This document shows positions 23,464 through 31,710 of a stretch of 33,422 nt of DNA, one piece after another. The stretch lies in the NCBI GenBank assembly GCA_027625095.1, contig JAQBXN010000100.1:1-33422 (forward strand). The letters are read 5' to 3'. Numbering within the stretch: position 1 is the first letter of the stretch; every line of letters starts with the position of its first letter. Both the position numbers and the translations under genes were made by a program. The notes below the pieces were generated by a model. The model saw nothing but the letters and a program-made list of their open reading frames with translations, did no database searches and was not told where the DNA came from. Origin of the DNA: Planctomycetota bacterium. Its GTDB lineage: Bacteria; Planctomycetota; PUPC01; JACPCR01.

Positions 23464-26349
23464 TTGATACCCACTCTCACCAACCCCTCAGCACTGCTGC
23501 TGCTGCTCTTCCTGCCTCTGCTTTATTGGTGGTGCAGGAAAAGTCTGTCCGGTCTCGGCCAGACTCGGCAGACGTTGGCGCTGGTCATCCGCGGGGTGTT
23601 GATGACCCTGCTCGTCCTCGCGCTGGCCCGCTTTCACATTAAACGAACGAGCGACGACCTTTGTGTTTACTTTGTGCTCGACCAGTCCAAGAGCATTCCA
23701 ATCGACCTGAAAAGCAAGGCGTTTGATTACCTAAATTACGCGGCAGCCAAGACCGACCCTGAAAAAGAAGAATCAGCAGCTCTTATCGTCTTCGGGTCAA
23801 ACGCGGGTATCGAGACCAGCCCTTCGCCGCGGTTGAAAGTTGATGATATCCATACGGTTCTCAATCCGAGTGCGACGGATGTCTCCGGCGCTCTGCGGTT
23901 AGCCATGGCTGCTTTCCCTGAAGGGGTTCTCAAGAGGATCGTTCTGGTTACTGATGGCAACGAAAATCACGGCCACGCACTGGCCGAAGCACAAAATGCC
24001 AAGGCCAACGGCATCGTCATCGACGTCCTGCCGCTCGAATACGCCCGGGGAGCTGAGGTGCTCGTTGAAAAAGTTATCCTGCCATCACAGGTCCTGCCCG
24101 ACGAAGAGTTCGAGGTCAAAATTATCGTCAAAGCCTTTCAGGCCGGGCGTGCCACGTTGCGGCTCTTTGAAAACAACAAGCTCATCGCAAGCCAGCCGGT
24201 CGAAGTTTATCCAGACCGGCCGAACGTTTTTACGGTCATCCGTACGCTCGAGGCACCTGACTTCTACACGTTTGAAGCAGTCATCGAACCTGAGTCCGAC
24301 ACTATCCCCGAAAACAATCGGGGGTTCGGATTTGTCGACGTCAAAGGGGATCCGCGCATCCTGTTCGTGACGGAAGATGTCGAACGGGATCATTATCTTC
24401 CGGACGCTCTAAAGGAAGAGGGATTGCATGTGGAAGTCGGGGGGCTCAGCGAAATTCCGGTTGCTCCGGCAGAGATGCAGCGTTGGGATTTGCTCATCCT
24501 GTCGAACGTTCCCGCAAGCGCGATGACCGGGGGCAAGAACAGCCAGATGTCCATGATTCGCGATGCGGTGCACAATTCCGGCATCGGGCTTGTCATGGTT
24601 GGTGGGGATAACGCGTTCGGCGCCGGCGGATACAAAGGCACCGAAATCGAAGAAGCGTTACCCGTCGATATGGACGTCACGCAGAAAAAAATCCTGCCAA
24701 GCGGAGCGCTCGTTCTTGTGATGGACGCGGTTGAATTCGCGAACGGCAACGCATGGGCTCGTGAAATCTGTAAGGCGGCGATTGACGGAATCTCCACCCG
24801 CGATCAGATCGGTATCTATACGACGGAATGGTTTCTCCCACTTCAGCAGGCGCAGAACAAGGCGGCCATCCGATCTAAGGTGAATCGAATTCAACCCAGC
24901 GATTGCGCGCCGGGGCCGGGCGTCGCTGCCGCATCACAAGTTCTCCAAAATGCCACTGCAGGTATCAAACACGTGGTGGTCATTTCTGACAGCGGCTTTG
25001 GAGGATGGGGGGGAGACAATGGCAACCTGGGCCCTTTCAAAGTCCTCGAGGATATGCGCAAAAACAAGATTACGACCAGCGCGGTGGTCATTGGTCCGCA
25101 CGTTCCGCAACAAGCGCAAAATATGGAAAACATTGCCAGAGTCGGCGGCGGCAATTTCTACTATCCGAAAAGCCCGGAATCGCTCCCGCAGATTTTCCTC
25201 AAAGAGGCGGCAGTAGTGAAAAAGTCCCTCATATGGGAACAGGAAGCTTTTGTGCCGACGCTGAAATATTCCACTGTTCCACTCAGCGGAATTACCCAGG
25301 ATGCATTGCCGAATCTTCACGGCTACGTGATTACCACGGCCAAGAATTCTCCCCTGGTGAATGTGCCCCTTGTGTCCAAAGATGGTGAAGACGGTGACCC
25401 CATCCTTGCTCACTGGCGATACGGGCTCGGTAAGTCCATCGCATTCACGTCAGATTCTAAAAACAAGTGGGGCGCGGATTGGGTGGAATGGTCAGAGTTC
25501 AGCAAACTCTGGGCGCAGGCCGTTCGCTGGAGCATGCGTCCCAATGCAGGCTGGGATTACACGGTCACCACCCGCATTGATGGCAGTGAAGGAAAGATTG
25601 TTGTGGACGCGGTGAATGAGGCAGGAGAATTTGAAAACTTCCTGAATCTGTCCGGAGGGATTACTTCACCGGATATCAAGAATCAGGAAGTCAAACTTTC
25701 GCAGGTCGGCCCAGGCCGGTATGAAGGTGTGTTCAAAGCCGATCAGGTCGGCACCTATATTGTGAATCTGAAGGAGGACACGAAGAAAGATGCCGTGCCT
25801 TTCCGGACTGGAGTCGCCGTTTCGTATTCACCGGAATACCGTCAGTTTGAAACGAATTTCGGACTCCTGAAACAAATCGTCGAAACCACCGGCGGACGGA
25901 TGCTTACACCGGACGACAATGTGTTCGAGCGCAACATGCCCAACATCGAAGTTTCTAAACCGCTGTGGCCAACTTTGTTGTTGATAGCCCTGTGCCTGTT
26001 CCCATTCGATGTCTTCGTGCGTCGAGTGATGATTGATTACGACCGATTGACTCTGGCACTCAAGCGTTTCTTTTCGTTCATCCCCGTCCTCGGTTCAAAG
26101 TGGAAAGGGCTGCCGGATCGATCCCCAACACCTACCGGCGGGATCGTTCGTCCGACTGCCACACCGGCCGGCCCTCGTCCACACATCCAGCCAGGCGCTT
26201 TCGCGAATCTTGACTCAGACTCTGCGACTGCACCGCCAGCATCATCGGCCAAACGCTCCCCCACTGCTGCACCCGCACAGCCGCCAGATCCAGAGACTTA
26301 TACCCAACGCCTGTTAGCAGCAAAGAAACGAGCAATGAAAAAGAAGTAA
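23464..26349 (+). CDS. Large membrane VWA / glutamine-amidotransferase-like protein
   Basis: A 961-residue inner-membrane protein. Two N-terminal helices (about 8-23 and 38-57) precede a VWA domain whose metal site DQSKS (73-77) is intact, with VTDGNENHG near 162. A beta-rich region (about 205-285) follows. Next comes a class I glutamine-amidotransferase-like segment (about 295-405, with LVMVGGDNAFGAGGY), lacking an obvious catalytic Cys. A second VWA-like domain has a degenerate metal site (MDAVEF near 420). A C-terminal helix lies near 843-862, followed by a Pro/Ala/Ser-rich tail ending in Lys-rich residues. The only start that keeps the first helix is TTG 23464, with no ribosome-binding site. 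By family it is a partner of the MoxR ATPase downstream and likely presents its VWA to the periplasm or cytoplasmic face. Confidence 0.8.
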   Translation: MIPTLTNPSALLLLLFLPLLYWWCRKSLSGLGQTRQTLALVIRGVLMTLLVLALARFHIKRTSDDLCVYFVLDQSKSIPIDLKSKAFDYLNYAAAKTDPEKEESAALIVFGSNAGIETSPSPRLKVDDIHTVLNPSATDVSGALRLAMAAFPEGVLKRIVLVTDGNENHGHALAEAQNAKANGIVIDVLPLEYARGAEVLVEKVILPSQVLPDEEFEVKIIVKAFQAGRATLRLFENNKLIASQPVEVYPDRPNVFTVIRTLEAPDFYTFEAVIEPESDTIPENNRGFGFVDVKGDPRILFVTEDVERDHYLPDALKEEGLHVEVGGLSEIPVAPAEMQRWDLLILSNVPASAMTGGKNSQMSMIRDAVHNSGIGLVMVGGDNAFGAGGYKGTEIEEALPVDMDVTQKKILPSGALVLVMDAVEFANGNAWAREICKAAIDGISTRDQIGIYTTEWFLPLQQAQNKAAIRSKVNRIQPSDCAPGPGVAAASQVLQNATAGIKHVVVISDSGFGGWGGDNGNLGPFKVLEDMRKNKITTSAVVIGPHVPQQAQNMENIARVGGGNFYYPKSPESLPQIFLKEAAVVKKSLIWEQEAFVPTLKYSTVPLSGITQDALPNLHGYVITTAKNSPLVNVPLVSKDGEDGDPILAHWRYGLGKSIAFTSDSKNKWGADWVEWSEFSKLWAQAVRWSMRPNAGWDYTVTTRIDGSEGKIVVDAVNEAGEFENFLNLSGGITSPDIKNQEVKLSQVGPGRYEGVFKADQVGTYIVNLKEDTKKDAVPFRTGVAVSYSPEYRQFETNFGLLKQIVETTGGRMLTPDDNVFERNMPNIEVSKPLWPTLLLIALCLFPFDVFVRRVMIDYDRLTLALKRFFSFIPVLGSKWKGLPDRSPTPTGGIVRPTATPAGPRPHIQPGAFANLDSDSATAPPASSAKRSPTAAPAQPPDPETYTQRLLAAKKRAMKKK

Positions 26350-26384
26350 CCACAAATAAAAAACGCATCAGACAGAATCACTGC

Positions 26385-26404
26385 ACTCATTACTCATTAC
26401 TCAT
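26385..26404. repeat. 7-bp tandem repeat (ACTCATT) before moxR
   Basis: Two full units and most of a third lie in the 64-base gap just before the MoxR start. The gap contains no ribosome-binding site and ends in a pyrimidine-rich stretch, AATTCCCC. Confidence 0.8.
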
Positions 26405-26413
26405 CAATTCCCC

Positions 26414-27412
26414 ATGAGCCAAGTACCTGAATTCGTCAAATACGCCGCGGAGTTCCGCAAGGACTTCGAGAAACTTGCCACTGAGATCGGCAAAATCATC
26501 GTAGGCAATCGGGAGATTATCGACGGTGTAATCACCTCGCTTTTTGTTGGCGGCCACTGCCTCCTCGAGGGCGTGCCCGGACTCGGCAAGACGCTGCTGA
26601 TTCGTTCGTTGAGCGAAGCCCTTTCACTCGATTTTCGACGAATCCAGTTTACACCAGACCTTATGCCAGCGGACATCGTGGGCACGAACATGGTGAGCGA
26701 AACGCCTGAAGGAAAGCGCGAGTTCCAATTCCAGCGTGGCCCCGTCTTCGCCAATATCTGCCTGGCGGACGAAATCAATCGCGCCACCCCTAAGACCCAA
26801 TCAGCGCTCCTCGAAGCCATGCAGGAAAAATCGGTCACCGTGGGTGGCACGACCCATAAACTCACAGAGCCGTTCCTCGTTATGGCAACGCAGAATCCGC
26901 TCGAAATGGAGGGGACCTATCCCCTGCCGGAAGCACAGCTCGACCGTTTTCTAGTGAAACTCATCGTGCATTACGCCTCGCTTGACGAACTGATGGAGAT
27001 CCTCGATCGCACCACGGCGAACATTTCGCCGCATGCGGATAAAGTCCTCGATGCAAGTCGCATTCTGAATTGGCGCAAGCTTGTGAAGCAGGTGGTTGTC
27101 GCACCGCACGTAAAGAACTTCGCTGCACGTCTGATTCTTTCGACTCACCCGGCGGGAGAGTATGCCGCACCGGTCACAAACCAGTATATCCGCTACGGCT
27201 CAAGCCCACGCGGTGCTCAAGCGCTGATCCTGGTCTCCAAGGTTAAAGCCCTGCTGAATGAACGATTCAACGTCAGCTTCGACGACATCCGGGCGTCTGC
27301 CCTTAGCTGTTTGCGGCATCGAATGATCCTTAATTTCGAAGGCGAAGCCGAAGGGATCTCCACAGATAAAGTGATAGAAGAGATTTTGGATTCGGTCCCG
27401 CAAACTGTCTGA
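26414..27412 (+). CDS. MoxR-type AAA+ ATPase
   Basis: A 332-residue cytoplasmic AAA+ ATPase of the MoxR family. The Walker A motif GVPGLGKT (53-60), Walker B LADEINRA (117-124), sensor 1 in MATQNPLEMEGTYPLPEAQLDRF (158-179) and the C-terminal lid are all present. MoxR proteins form hexamers and act as chaperones that insert cofactors or remodel complexes together with VWA-domain partners. The genes on both sides encode exactly such partners (VWA/GATase-like upstream, DUF58 and BatA-like downstream). Start ATG 26414 has no ribosome-binding site. It is separated from the DUF58 gene by 70 pyrimidine-rich bases. Confidence 0.95.
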   Translation: MSQVPEFVKYAAEFRKDFEKLATEIGKIIVGNREIIDGVITSLFVGGHCLLEGVPGLGKTLLIRSLSEALSLDFRRIQFTPDLMPADIVGTNMVSETPEGKREFQFQRGPVFANICLADEINRATPKTQSALLEAMQEKSVTVGGTTHKLTEPFLVMATQNPLEMEGTYPLPEAQLDRFLVKLIVHYASLDELMEILDRTTANISPHADKVLDASRILNWRKLVKQVVVAPHVKNFAARLILSTHPAGEYAAPVTNQYIRYGSSPRGAQALILVSKVKALLNERFNVSFDDIRASALSCLRHRMILNFEGEAEGISTDKVIEEILDSVPQTV

Positions 27413-27482
27413 GCGTGGGGCAGGTTCTTAACCTTCGCCACACCCATCCTCCCAACCTCCCACACTTTCTTCCCCTTCCCCC

Positions 27483-28358
27483 ATGCCCGTACTCGATAGC
27501 GAATTCATGAAGAAGCTCGACCAGCTAGAGCTCCTCTCGCGCAAGGTCTTCACCGGTCGCCTCAAGGGTGAGCGCCGTTCAAAGAAGCGAGGTGTCAGCA
27601 TTGAATTCGCTGACTATCGGGACTACGCGCCTGGTGACGATCTGCGTTTTCTTGATTGGAACATCTACGGCCGACTCGATCGTCTTTTCCTGAAACTCTT
27701 CATGGAGGAAGAAGATCTTTACGTCTACCTGCTTATCGACGCGAGCAAGTCAATGGAATATGGCAATCCCAGCAAACTGGAATATGCGAAGAAAGTAGCA
27801 GCCGCCCTTGGCTACATCACATTGACCAACATGGAGCGCGTTTCGATCGGCGCTTTCAGTGACACAGTCAAGGACTATTTTCGTCCCGCTCGCGGGAAGG
27901 GCCAGATGTGGAAGATGTTTGATTTCCTGGAAAACATCCAGTCCGACGGTACCACCGGACTTAGTGAGTCCTGCCGGCGTTTTGCACTCCGCAATCGCAC
28001 GAAAGGAATGGTTATTTTACTCTCTGATTTCCTTGATCCTGCTGGCTACGAAGAGGGGCTTCGACTCTTTGCTGGAATGAAGTACGACCTCTACGTGATC
28101 CAGATCCTCAGCGAGGACGAGGTGAACCCGCCATACACAGGCGATATGAAACTGGTGGACGCGGAAACCGGACTCGAGGCTGAGATTACGATGAGCGGCC
28201 CACTGATGAAGGTGTATCAGAACCGCGTACGCAATTTCTGCGACGGCTTGAAAAATTTCTGCTCGAAACGCGACATTGCATACTTATACACGACCACAGC
28301 GACGCCCTTCGATCAGCTTGTCTTGAGCTACCTGAAGCAAGGGGGCCTTTTGAAATGA
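27483..28358 (+). CDS. DUF58 domain protein (VWA-like MoxR partner)
   Basis: A 291-residue soluble protein. The DUF58 signature GDDLRFLDWN (51-60) is followed by a VWA-like metal site with IDASKSM (85-91), and LLSDFLDPAGYEEGL near 178 is the usual acidic follow-on. RSKKRGVSIEFADYRDYAPG (32-51) is the standard entry segment of the family. DUF58 proteins almost always sit next to a MoxR ATPase and are considered its adaptor or substrate-binding partner. Start ATG 27483 is preceded only by C/T-rich sequence, without a ribosome-binding site. The stop overlaps the ATG of the next gene by four bases (ATGA), indicating translational coupling to the BatA-like protein. Confidence 0.92.
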   Translation: MPVLDSEFMKKLDQLELLSRKVFTGRLKGERRSKKRGVSIEFADYRDYAPGDDLRFLDWNIYGRLDRLFLKLFMEEEDLYVYLLIDASKSMEYGNPSKLEYAKKVAAALGYITLTNMERVSIGAFSDTVKDYFRPARGKGQMWKMFDFLENIQSDGTTGLSESCRRFALRNRTKGMVILLSDFLDPAGYEEGLRLFAGMKYDLYVIQILSEDEVNPPYTGDMKLVDAETGLEAEITMSGPLMKVYQNRVRNFCDGLKNFCSKRDIAYLYTTTATPFDQLVLSYLKQGGLLK

Positions 28359-30250
28359 ACCCCGAACAGGCTGTTGCAGAAGGATTCTTTGCCAGCCACT
28401 TCTTAAACCCGGCGGCGCTCTGGTGGTTGGCCGTACTGGCGCCGCTGATCATCATCCTTTACTTCCTCAAGCTGAAGAGGCAGCAGCTCATGATTGCCAG
28501 CACGCTTCTCTGGCAGCAGAGCATCCAGGATTTGCGGGTCAACAGCCCTTTTCAAACTCTTCGACGCAACATCCTCCTTTTTATCCAGCTTCTGATTCTG
28601 CTGATTGCTGTTCTTGCCCTGGCGCGCCCGCTCATGAATCTGGAGCATGAAGGCAGCCGCCGGATCATCGTATTGATCGATACCTCGGCCAGTATGGCCA
28701 CTGAAGATGCCGAGGGGACTCGATTGTCGGCTGCAAAGAAGGGGGCACTTGAGCTGACCGAAAACATGGTCCGTGCAGACCAGATGTCGCTCATCCGTTT
28801 TGCCTCACAGGCTTCTGTCATATCGTCCTTCACATCGGACAAAGGATTACTGAAGCGACACATCGAAAATCTCGAAATTCAGGCCACCGATACCAAAATC
28901 AGTGAGGCGCTCAACATTGCTTTCTCCCTGGCGAAAGTGCAGGCAGATAAAGAATCGCAGGCAGTCATTCATGTGTTCAGCGACGGCCGCTACTCCGATA
29001 AGACGGGGTTTGCCAATTACTCTGGAGAGGTGAAATTTCACTCGATAGGGAAGACTTCCCGCAATATAGGCATTGTTGCTCTCGACGTTGGTTACTCTTC
29101 CGATGAGGACGCCACCAGCGAAGTTTTTTACAGCATCGAAAACTTCGACTTGATCGAAACTGAAGTGACAGCAGAGTTCTACTTCAACGACGAACTGGTC
29201 GGCGCCCGCAAACATAGGATCGATTCAGAGCAACGAATTTCCAGTCTCGCACCGACTTCCGGCAATAAGAGTGGCGTTCTCAAGATCAAGATTGCTGATG
29301 GAGATCCGTTTCCAATGGACGACACCGGTTACGTGGTAATCCAGCGTCCCGAGCAGGTAAGAGTGCTTCTGGTGGGTGAAGGTGATTTTTTCATGAATCA
29401 AGCGCTGGCGGTGGCACGTTCAAAAATCACGAAGCTGCTGCCGGCAGGCTTTTCAAAAGAGATGTCTGAAAAGTATGACATCGTCATCTTTGATGGATGG
29501 TCACCGAATGAGACAGGGCGCGGCAGCTTCATTTTCCATAACTGCCATCCGAAGCTGGCGGACCTGAAGCCAGGTGAGGAAGTCGAAGGGGCCCAGATTC
29601 TGGATTGGGATCGGGCCCATCCGGTCATGCGCTTTTTTTCTCTGTCTGAAGTTTTCATCCTGCGGATGACCAGCGTTACGCCGCCAAAGTGGATGCACGT
29701 ACTGGCGCAATCTTCAGCAGGACCGCTCATTCTCTGCTCGGAACAGGAGAGCTTTCGTTCCCTCTACATGCCGTTCCATATGAGCAGAGATTCGAATCTG
29801 TCCGCCCAAGGGACTTTTCCCATCTTTGTTATGAATTTACTCCGGTGGCTGCCCACAACAGGAATTCGCGGCGCGAGACAATTTTTGACAGGTGACACGC
29901 TCATTGCGCAGGCCGGCAGATCGGAGAGTGCACAGGTCACCGATCCCAAGGGGAGAACTTTTACCATCGCTGCTCACGACGGTCGCTTCATGTTCCCTAA
30001 CACCATGACCTCCGGAATCTACAAGGTCTCGCCGGACGGTGGAGAAGAAGAGCTCTACGCCGTCAATCTCCTCAGCGCATCAGAATCCAAGATTGATCCA
30101 GAGGGAAAGCTCAGCGTTCAAGGCGCCGTCGTGCAGGCGGAGGCAGAAGTTCAGAAGGCCAATCGCGAGATCTGGCAGTGGCTGGTGCTTGCCGGATTCT
30201 TTCTGCTGCTATTCGAGTGGTACGTGTACAACGCAAAGGTGTATTTTTAG
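28355..30250 (+). CDS. BatA-like VWA membrane protein
   Basis: A 631-residue inner-membrane protein. It begins with the BatA/aerotolerance N-terminal module: HFLNPAALWWLAVLAPLIII, then a second helix near 72-91 with the LALARPLMN end. A VWA domain follows with an intact metal site DTSAS (109-113) and FSDGR near 208. A beta-rich middle (about 245-430) precedes a C-terminal helix (about 609-625, WLVLAGFFLLLFEWYVY). It fits a VWA partner of MoxR in a membrane-bound chaperone set. Its start ATG 28355 overlaps the DUF58 stop; a GGGGG stretch nine bases upstream may serve as ribosome-binding site. It is the last gene of the cluster and converges on the uracil-DNA glycosylase gene. Confidence 0.88.
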   Translation: MNPEQAVAEGFFASHFLNPAALWWLAVLAPLIIILYFLKLKRQQLMIASTLLWQQSIQDLRVNSPFQTLRRNILLFIQLLILLIAVLALARPLMNLEHEGSRRIIVLIDTSASMATEDAEGTRLSAAKKGALELTENMVRADQMSLIRFASQASVISSFTSDKGLLKRHIENLEIQATDTKISEALNIAFSLAKVQADKESQAVIHVFSDGRYSDKTGFANYSGEVKFHSIGKTSRNIGIVALDVGYSSDEDATSEVFYSIENFDLIETEVTAEFYFNDELVGARKHRIDSEQRISSLAPTSGNKSGVLKIKIADGDPFPMDDTGYVVIQRPEQVRVLLVGEGDFFMNQALAVARSKITKLLPAGFSKEMSEKYDIVIFDGWSPNETGRGSFIFHNCHPKLADLKPGEEVEGAQILDWDRAHPVMRFFSLSEVFILRMTSVTPPKWMHVLAQSSAGPLILCSEQESFRSLYMPFHMSRDSNLSAQGTFPIFVMNLLRWLPTTGIRGARQFLTGDTLIAQAGRSESAQVTDPKGRTFTIAAHDGRFMFPNTMTSGIYKVSPDGGEEELYAVNLLSASESKIDPEGKLSVQGAVVQAEAEVQKANREIWQWLVLAGFFLLLFEWYVYNAKVYF

Positions 30251-30263
30251 GGGAGCCGGGTAG

Positions 30264-30322
30264 CTGTGGCGTCTCGCCGCAGTCAGGGAAGACATCGGTG
30301 GCCAGGCACGGCGAAGACGCCG
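30264..30322. repeat. Two GC-rich hairpins between convergent genes
   Basis: CTGTGGCG-TCT-CGCCGCAG (30264-30282, one wobble) and CGGCG-AAGA-CGCCG (30309-30322) lie in the 90-base gap between the BatA-like gene and the glycosylase gene. Neither has a T-run, so they are not classical terminators. The wording resembles dispersed intergenic repeats. Confidence 0.4.
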
Positions 30323-30340
30323 CACCAACGATTCCTCTCT

Positions 30341-31039
30341 TTATTTCGCCAGCTCCGTTGCCACTTCAAACACCTGTTCCCACATCTCCCAGGTCAAACG
30401 GCCTGTGTTTGTGTTGAGGCGGCTGGGGTGAAAGCTGTCGAGCATTATTTGAGGGGCGCCCTCGAATTCATGCACTGCCGCGTGGCCGAATGGGAAATCT
30501 TTCCCTTTCAGTTCCGGGTGTAAGAGTTTTCGGATCTTGAAATATGCGTCATGAGCGACCTTGCCGAAACAGACGACCACCTTTGCGCTGTCCAAAAGTT
30601 TCAACTCTTCCTGCAAAAAAGGGCTGCAGGTATTCACCTCTTCTCCGGTTGGTTTGTTTCCGGGGGGCACACACTTGACGACGTTTGCGATATAGATATT
30701 GCGCAATCCGGTATTGTCGTCTCTGCTGATGGACTCTTCGTTGTTGCAAAACCCACGCTGGAACAGGATGCGGTAAAGCCAGATACCGGCGGCATCTCCT
30801 GTGAAAGGACGGCCGGTGCGGTTGGCGCCTTTCAGGCCCGGCGCCAGGCCAAGCAGAACAATTTTCGCATTTGGATCGCCAAAGCCTGGAACGGGCATGC
30901 AGTACCAGTCGGGATTCTTTTCCCGGTGTTCCGCCAGATACTCGGCAAGCCGAGGGCACTTCTTGCAGGATGAGATCCTGCTTGCGAGCAGATACTCAGA
31001 GAAGAATTGAATTCGGACGGTACGACTGGTCTTTGCCAT
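30341..31039 (-). CDS. Uracil-DNA glycosylase, family 5 (UDGb) type
   Basis: A 232-residue base-excision repair enzyme that removes deaminated bases from DNA. The active-site motif GLAPGLKGANRTGRPFTGD (64-82) is of the family 5/UDGb kind, lacking the catalytic Asp/Asn of families 1 and 4, and SFHPSRLN (202-209) is the second motif. Four cysteines placed for a 4Fe-4S cluster are C25 and C28 (SCKKC), C123 (VKCVPPGNKPT) and C138 (NTCSPF). Family 5 enzymes also act on hypoxanthine and are usual in thermophiles and high-GC or deep-branching bacteria. Start ATG 31039. It converges on the MoxR cluster. Confidence 0.92.
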   Translation of the reverse strand: MAKTSRTVRIQFFSEYLLASRISSCKKCPRLAEYLAEHREKNPDWYCMPVPGFGDPNAKIVLLGLAPGLKGANRTGRPFTGDAAGIWLYRILFQRGFCNNEESISRDDNTGLRNIYIANVVKCVPPGNKPTGEEVNTCSPFLQEELKLLDSAKVVVCFGKVAHDAYFKIRKLLHPELKGKDFPFGHAAVHEFEGAPQIMLDSFHPSRLNTNTGRLTWEMWEQVFEVATELAK

Positions 31040-31081
31040 TGAGTCACCCGGGTAAGTTGTTCAAGACATGGAGCAACAAAC

Positions 31082-31097
31082 AGTAAGTGGCCTTACT
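31082..31097 (-). terminator. Candidate terminator after the small membrane protein
   Basis: AGTAAG/CTTACT with a 4-base loop lies 45 bases past the stop of the gene at 31143-31349. On the minus strand it is followed by GTTTGTTG, a weak T-rich tail. The rest of the gap 31040-31142 shows nothing else. Confidence 0.35.
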
Positions 31098-31142
31098 TAC
31101 GAGATACGACCATTACAGATTCACTTCGATTCATCGGGGCTT

Positions 31143-31349
31143 TCAGTCACGCTCGTTCATACTCAAGCGAGCAATTTTGTACATGACGAAAGCAAAGGGC
31201 GCCAAAGGAAAGACGCAAATGAAAATTACGACCCACAAGATCTTGTCATGCCTGCCAACAAAGTCTTCATTTGAAAGCAGCATCAACTGCACAAACTGAA
31301 GAATCCAGAAAAATGCGAGCAGAAAAAGTATGAAGATCAAATATTCCAT
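31143..31349 (-). CDS. Small PLDc_N-like two-helix membrane protein
   Basis: A 68-residue protein with two membrane helices (about 2-22 and 35-56). The loop between them contains GRHDKILWVVIF and the second helix leads into PLAPFAFVMYKIAR. The order matches the phospholipase D/cardiolipin synthase N-terminal domain (PLDc_N): helix, a G-x-x-K-x-x-W segment, helix, then a Tyr-and-basic end. It occurs here as a stand-alone protein, as in many bacteria. Its function is unknown. Start ATG 31349 has an AAGGGA ribosome-binding site five bases upstream. It begins 13 bases after the stop of a degraded DUF1553-like frame. Confidence 0.65.
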   Translation of the reverse strand: MEYLIFILFLLAFFWILQFVQLMLLSNEDFVGRHDKILWVVIFICVFPLAPFAFVMYKIARLSMNERD

Positions 31350-31362
31350 GGCGATCCCTTGA

Positions 31363-31569
31363 TTAGAGTTTGAAGTTGTTTGTATTCATCAACACGTAAG
31401 CCAGATCTTTCCAGGCCTTCCGCTCGGAGCCCTCGCTCACGGTGACATCATTACCGGTTGGCTCTTCCGTTTGCAATTTCGTCGAAAGCGAGTCTAACCA
31501 ATGCATGACACTTTTGAGCACTGACGTGCTCGGCGGTCGGGTGAATTCAGCAATCTCCGAGTCCGGGAG
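31363..31569 (-). pseudogene. C-terminal remnant of a DUF1549/DUF1553-type protein
   Basis: The last ~68 residues of an open minus-strand frame (open up to 31701) read like the C-terminus of planctomycete DUF1553 proteins. A helix with RPPSTSVLKSVMHWLDSLS matches the usual R-x-P-T-x-x-E-x-x-x-x-x-x-Y-L segment, and the end RKAWKDLAYVLMNTNNF matches the usual A-x-x-D-L-x-W-A-L-L-N-S-x-E-F end. Full proteins are many hundreds of residues and carry a cytochrome-like N-terminus, all absent. The stretch 31570-31701 upstream does not continue the family. It is read toward the PLDc_N-like gene. The resemblance is judged by eye. Confidence 0.4.
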
Positions 31570-31710
31570 TTTACCCTTTGGCGGCTTCTGTAAATCGGGA
31601 ATATTGTGGTGCAGAAAGACTCTCCTGTTGCCGTCGTGGCGCCTTCTCCCGAAGGCAGATCTGCGCCCGTAAGAGCGCAGCCACTGAATCTCCACGCACA
31701 CGTGCCTGCA

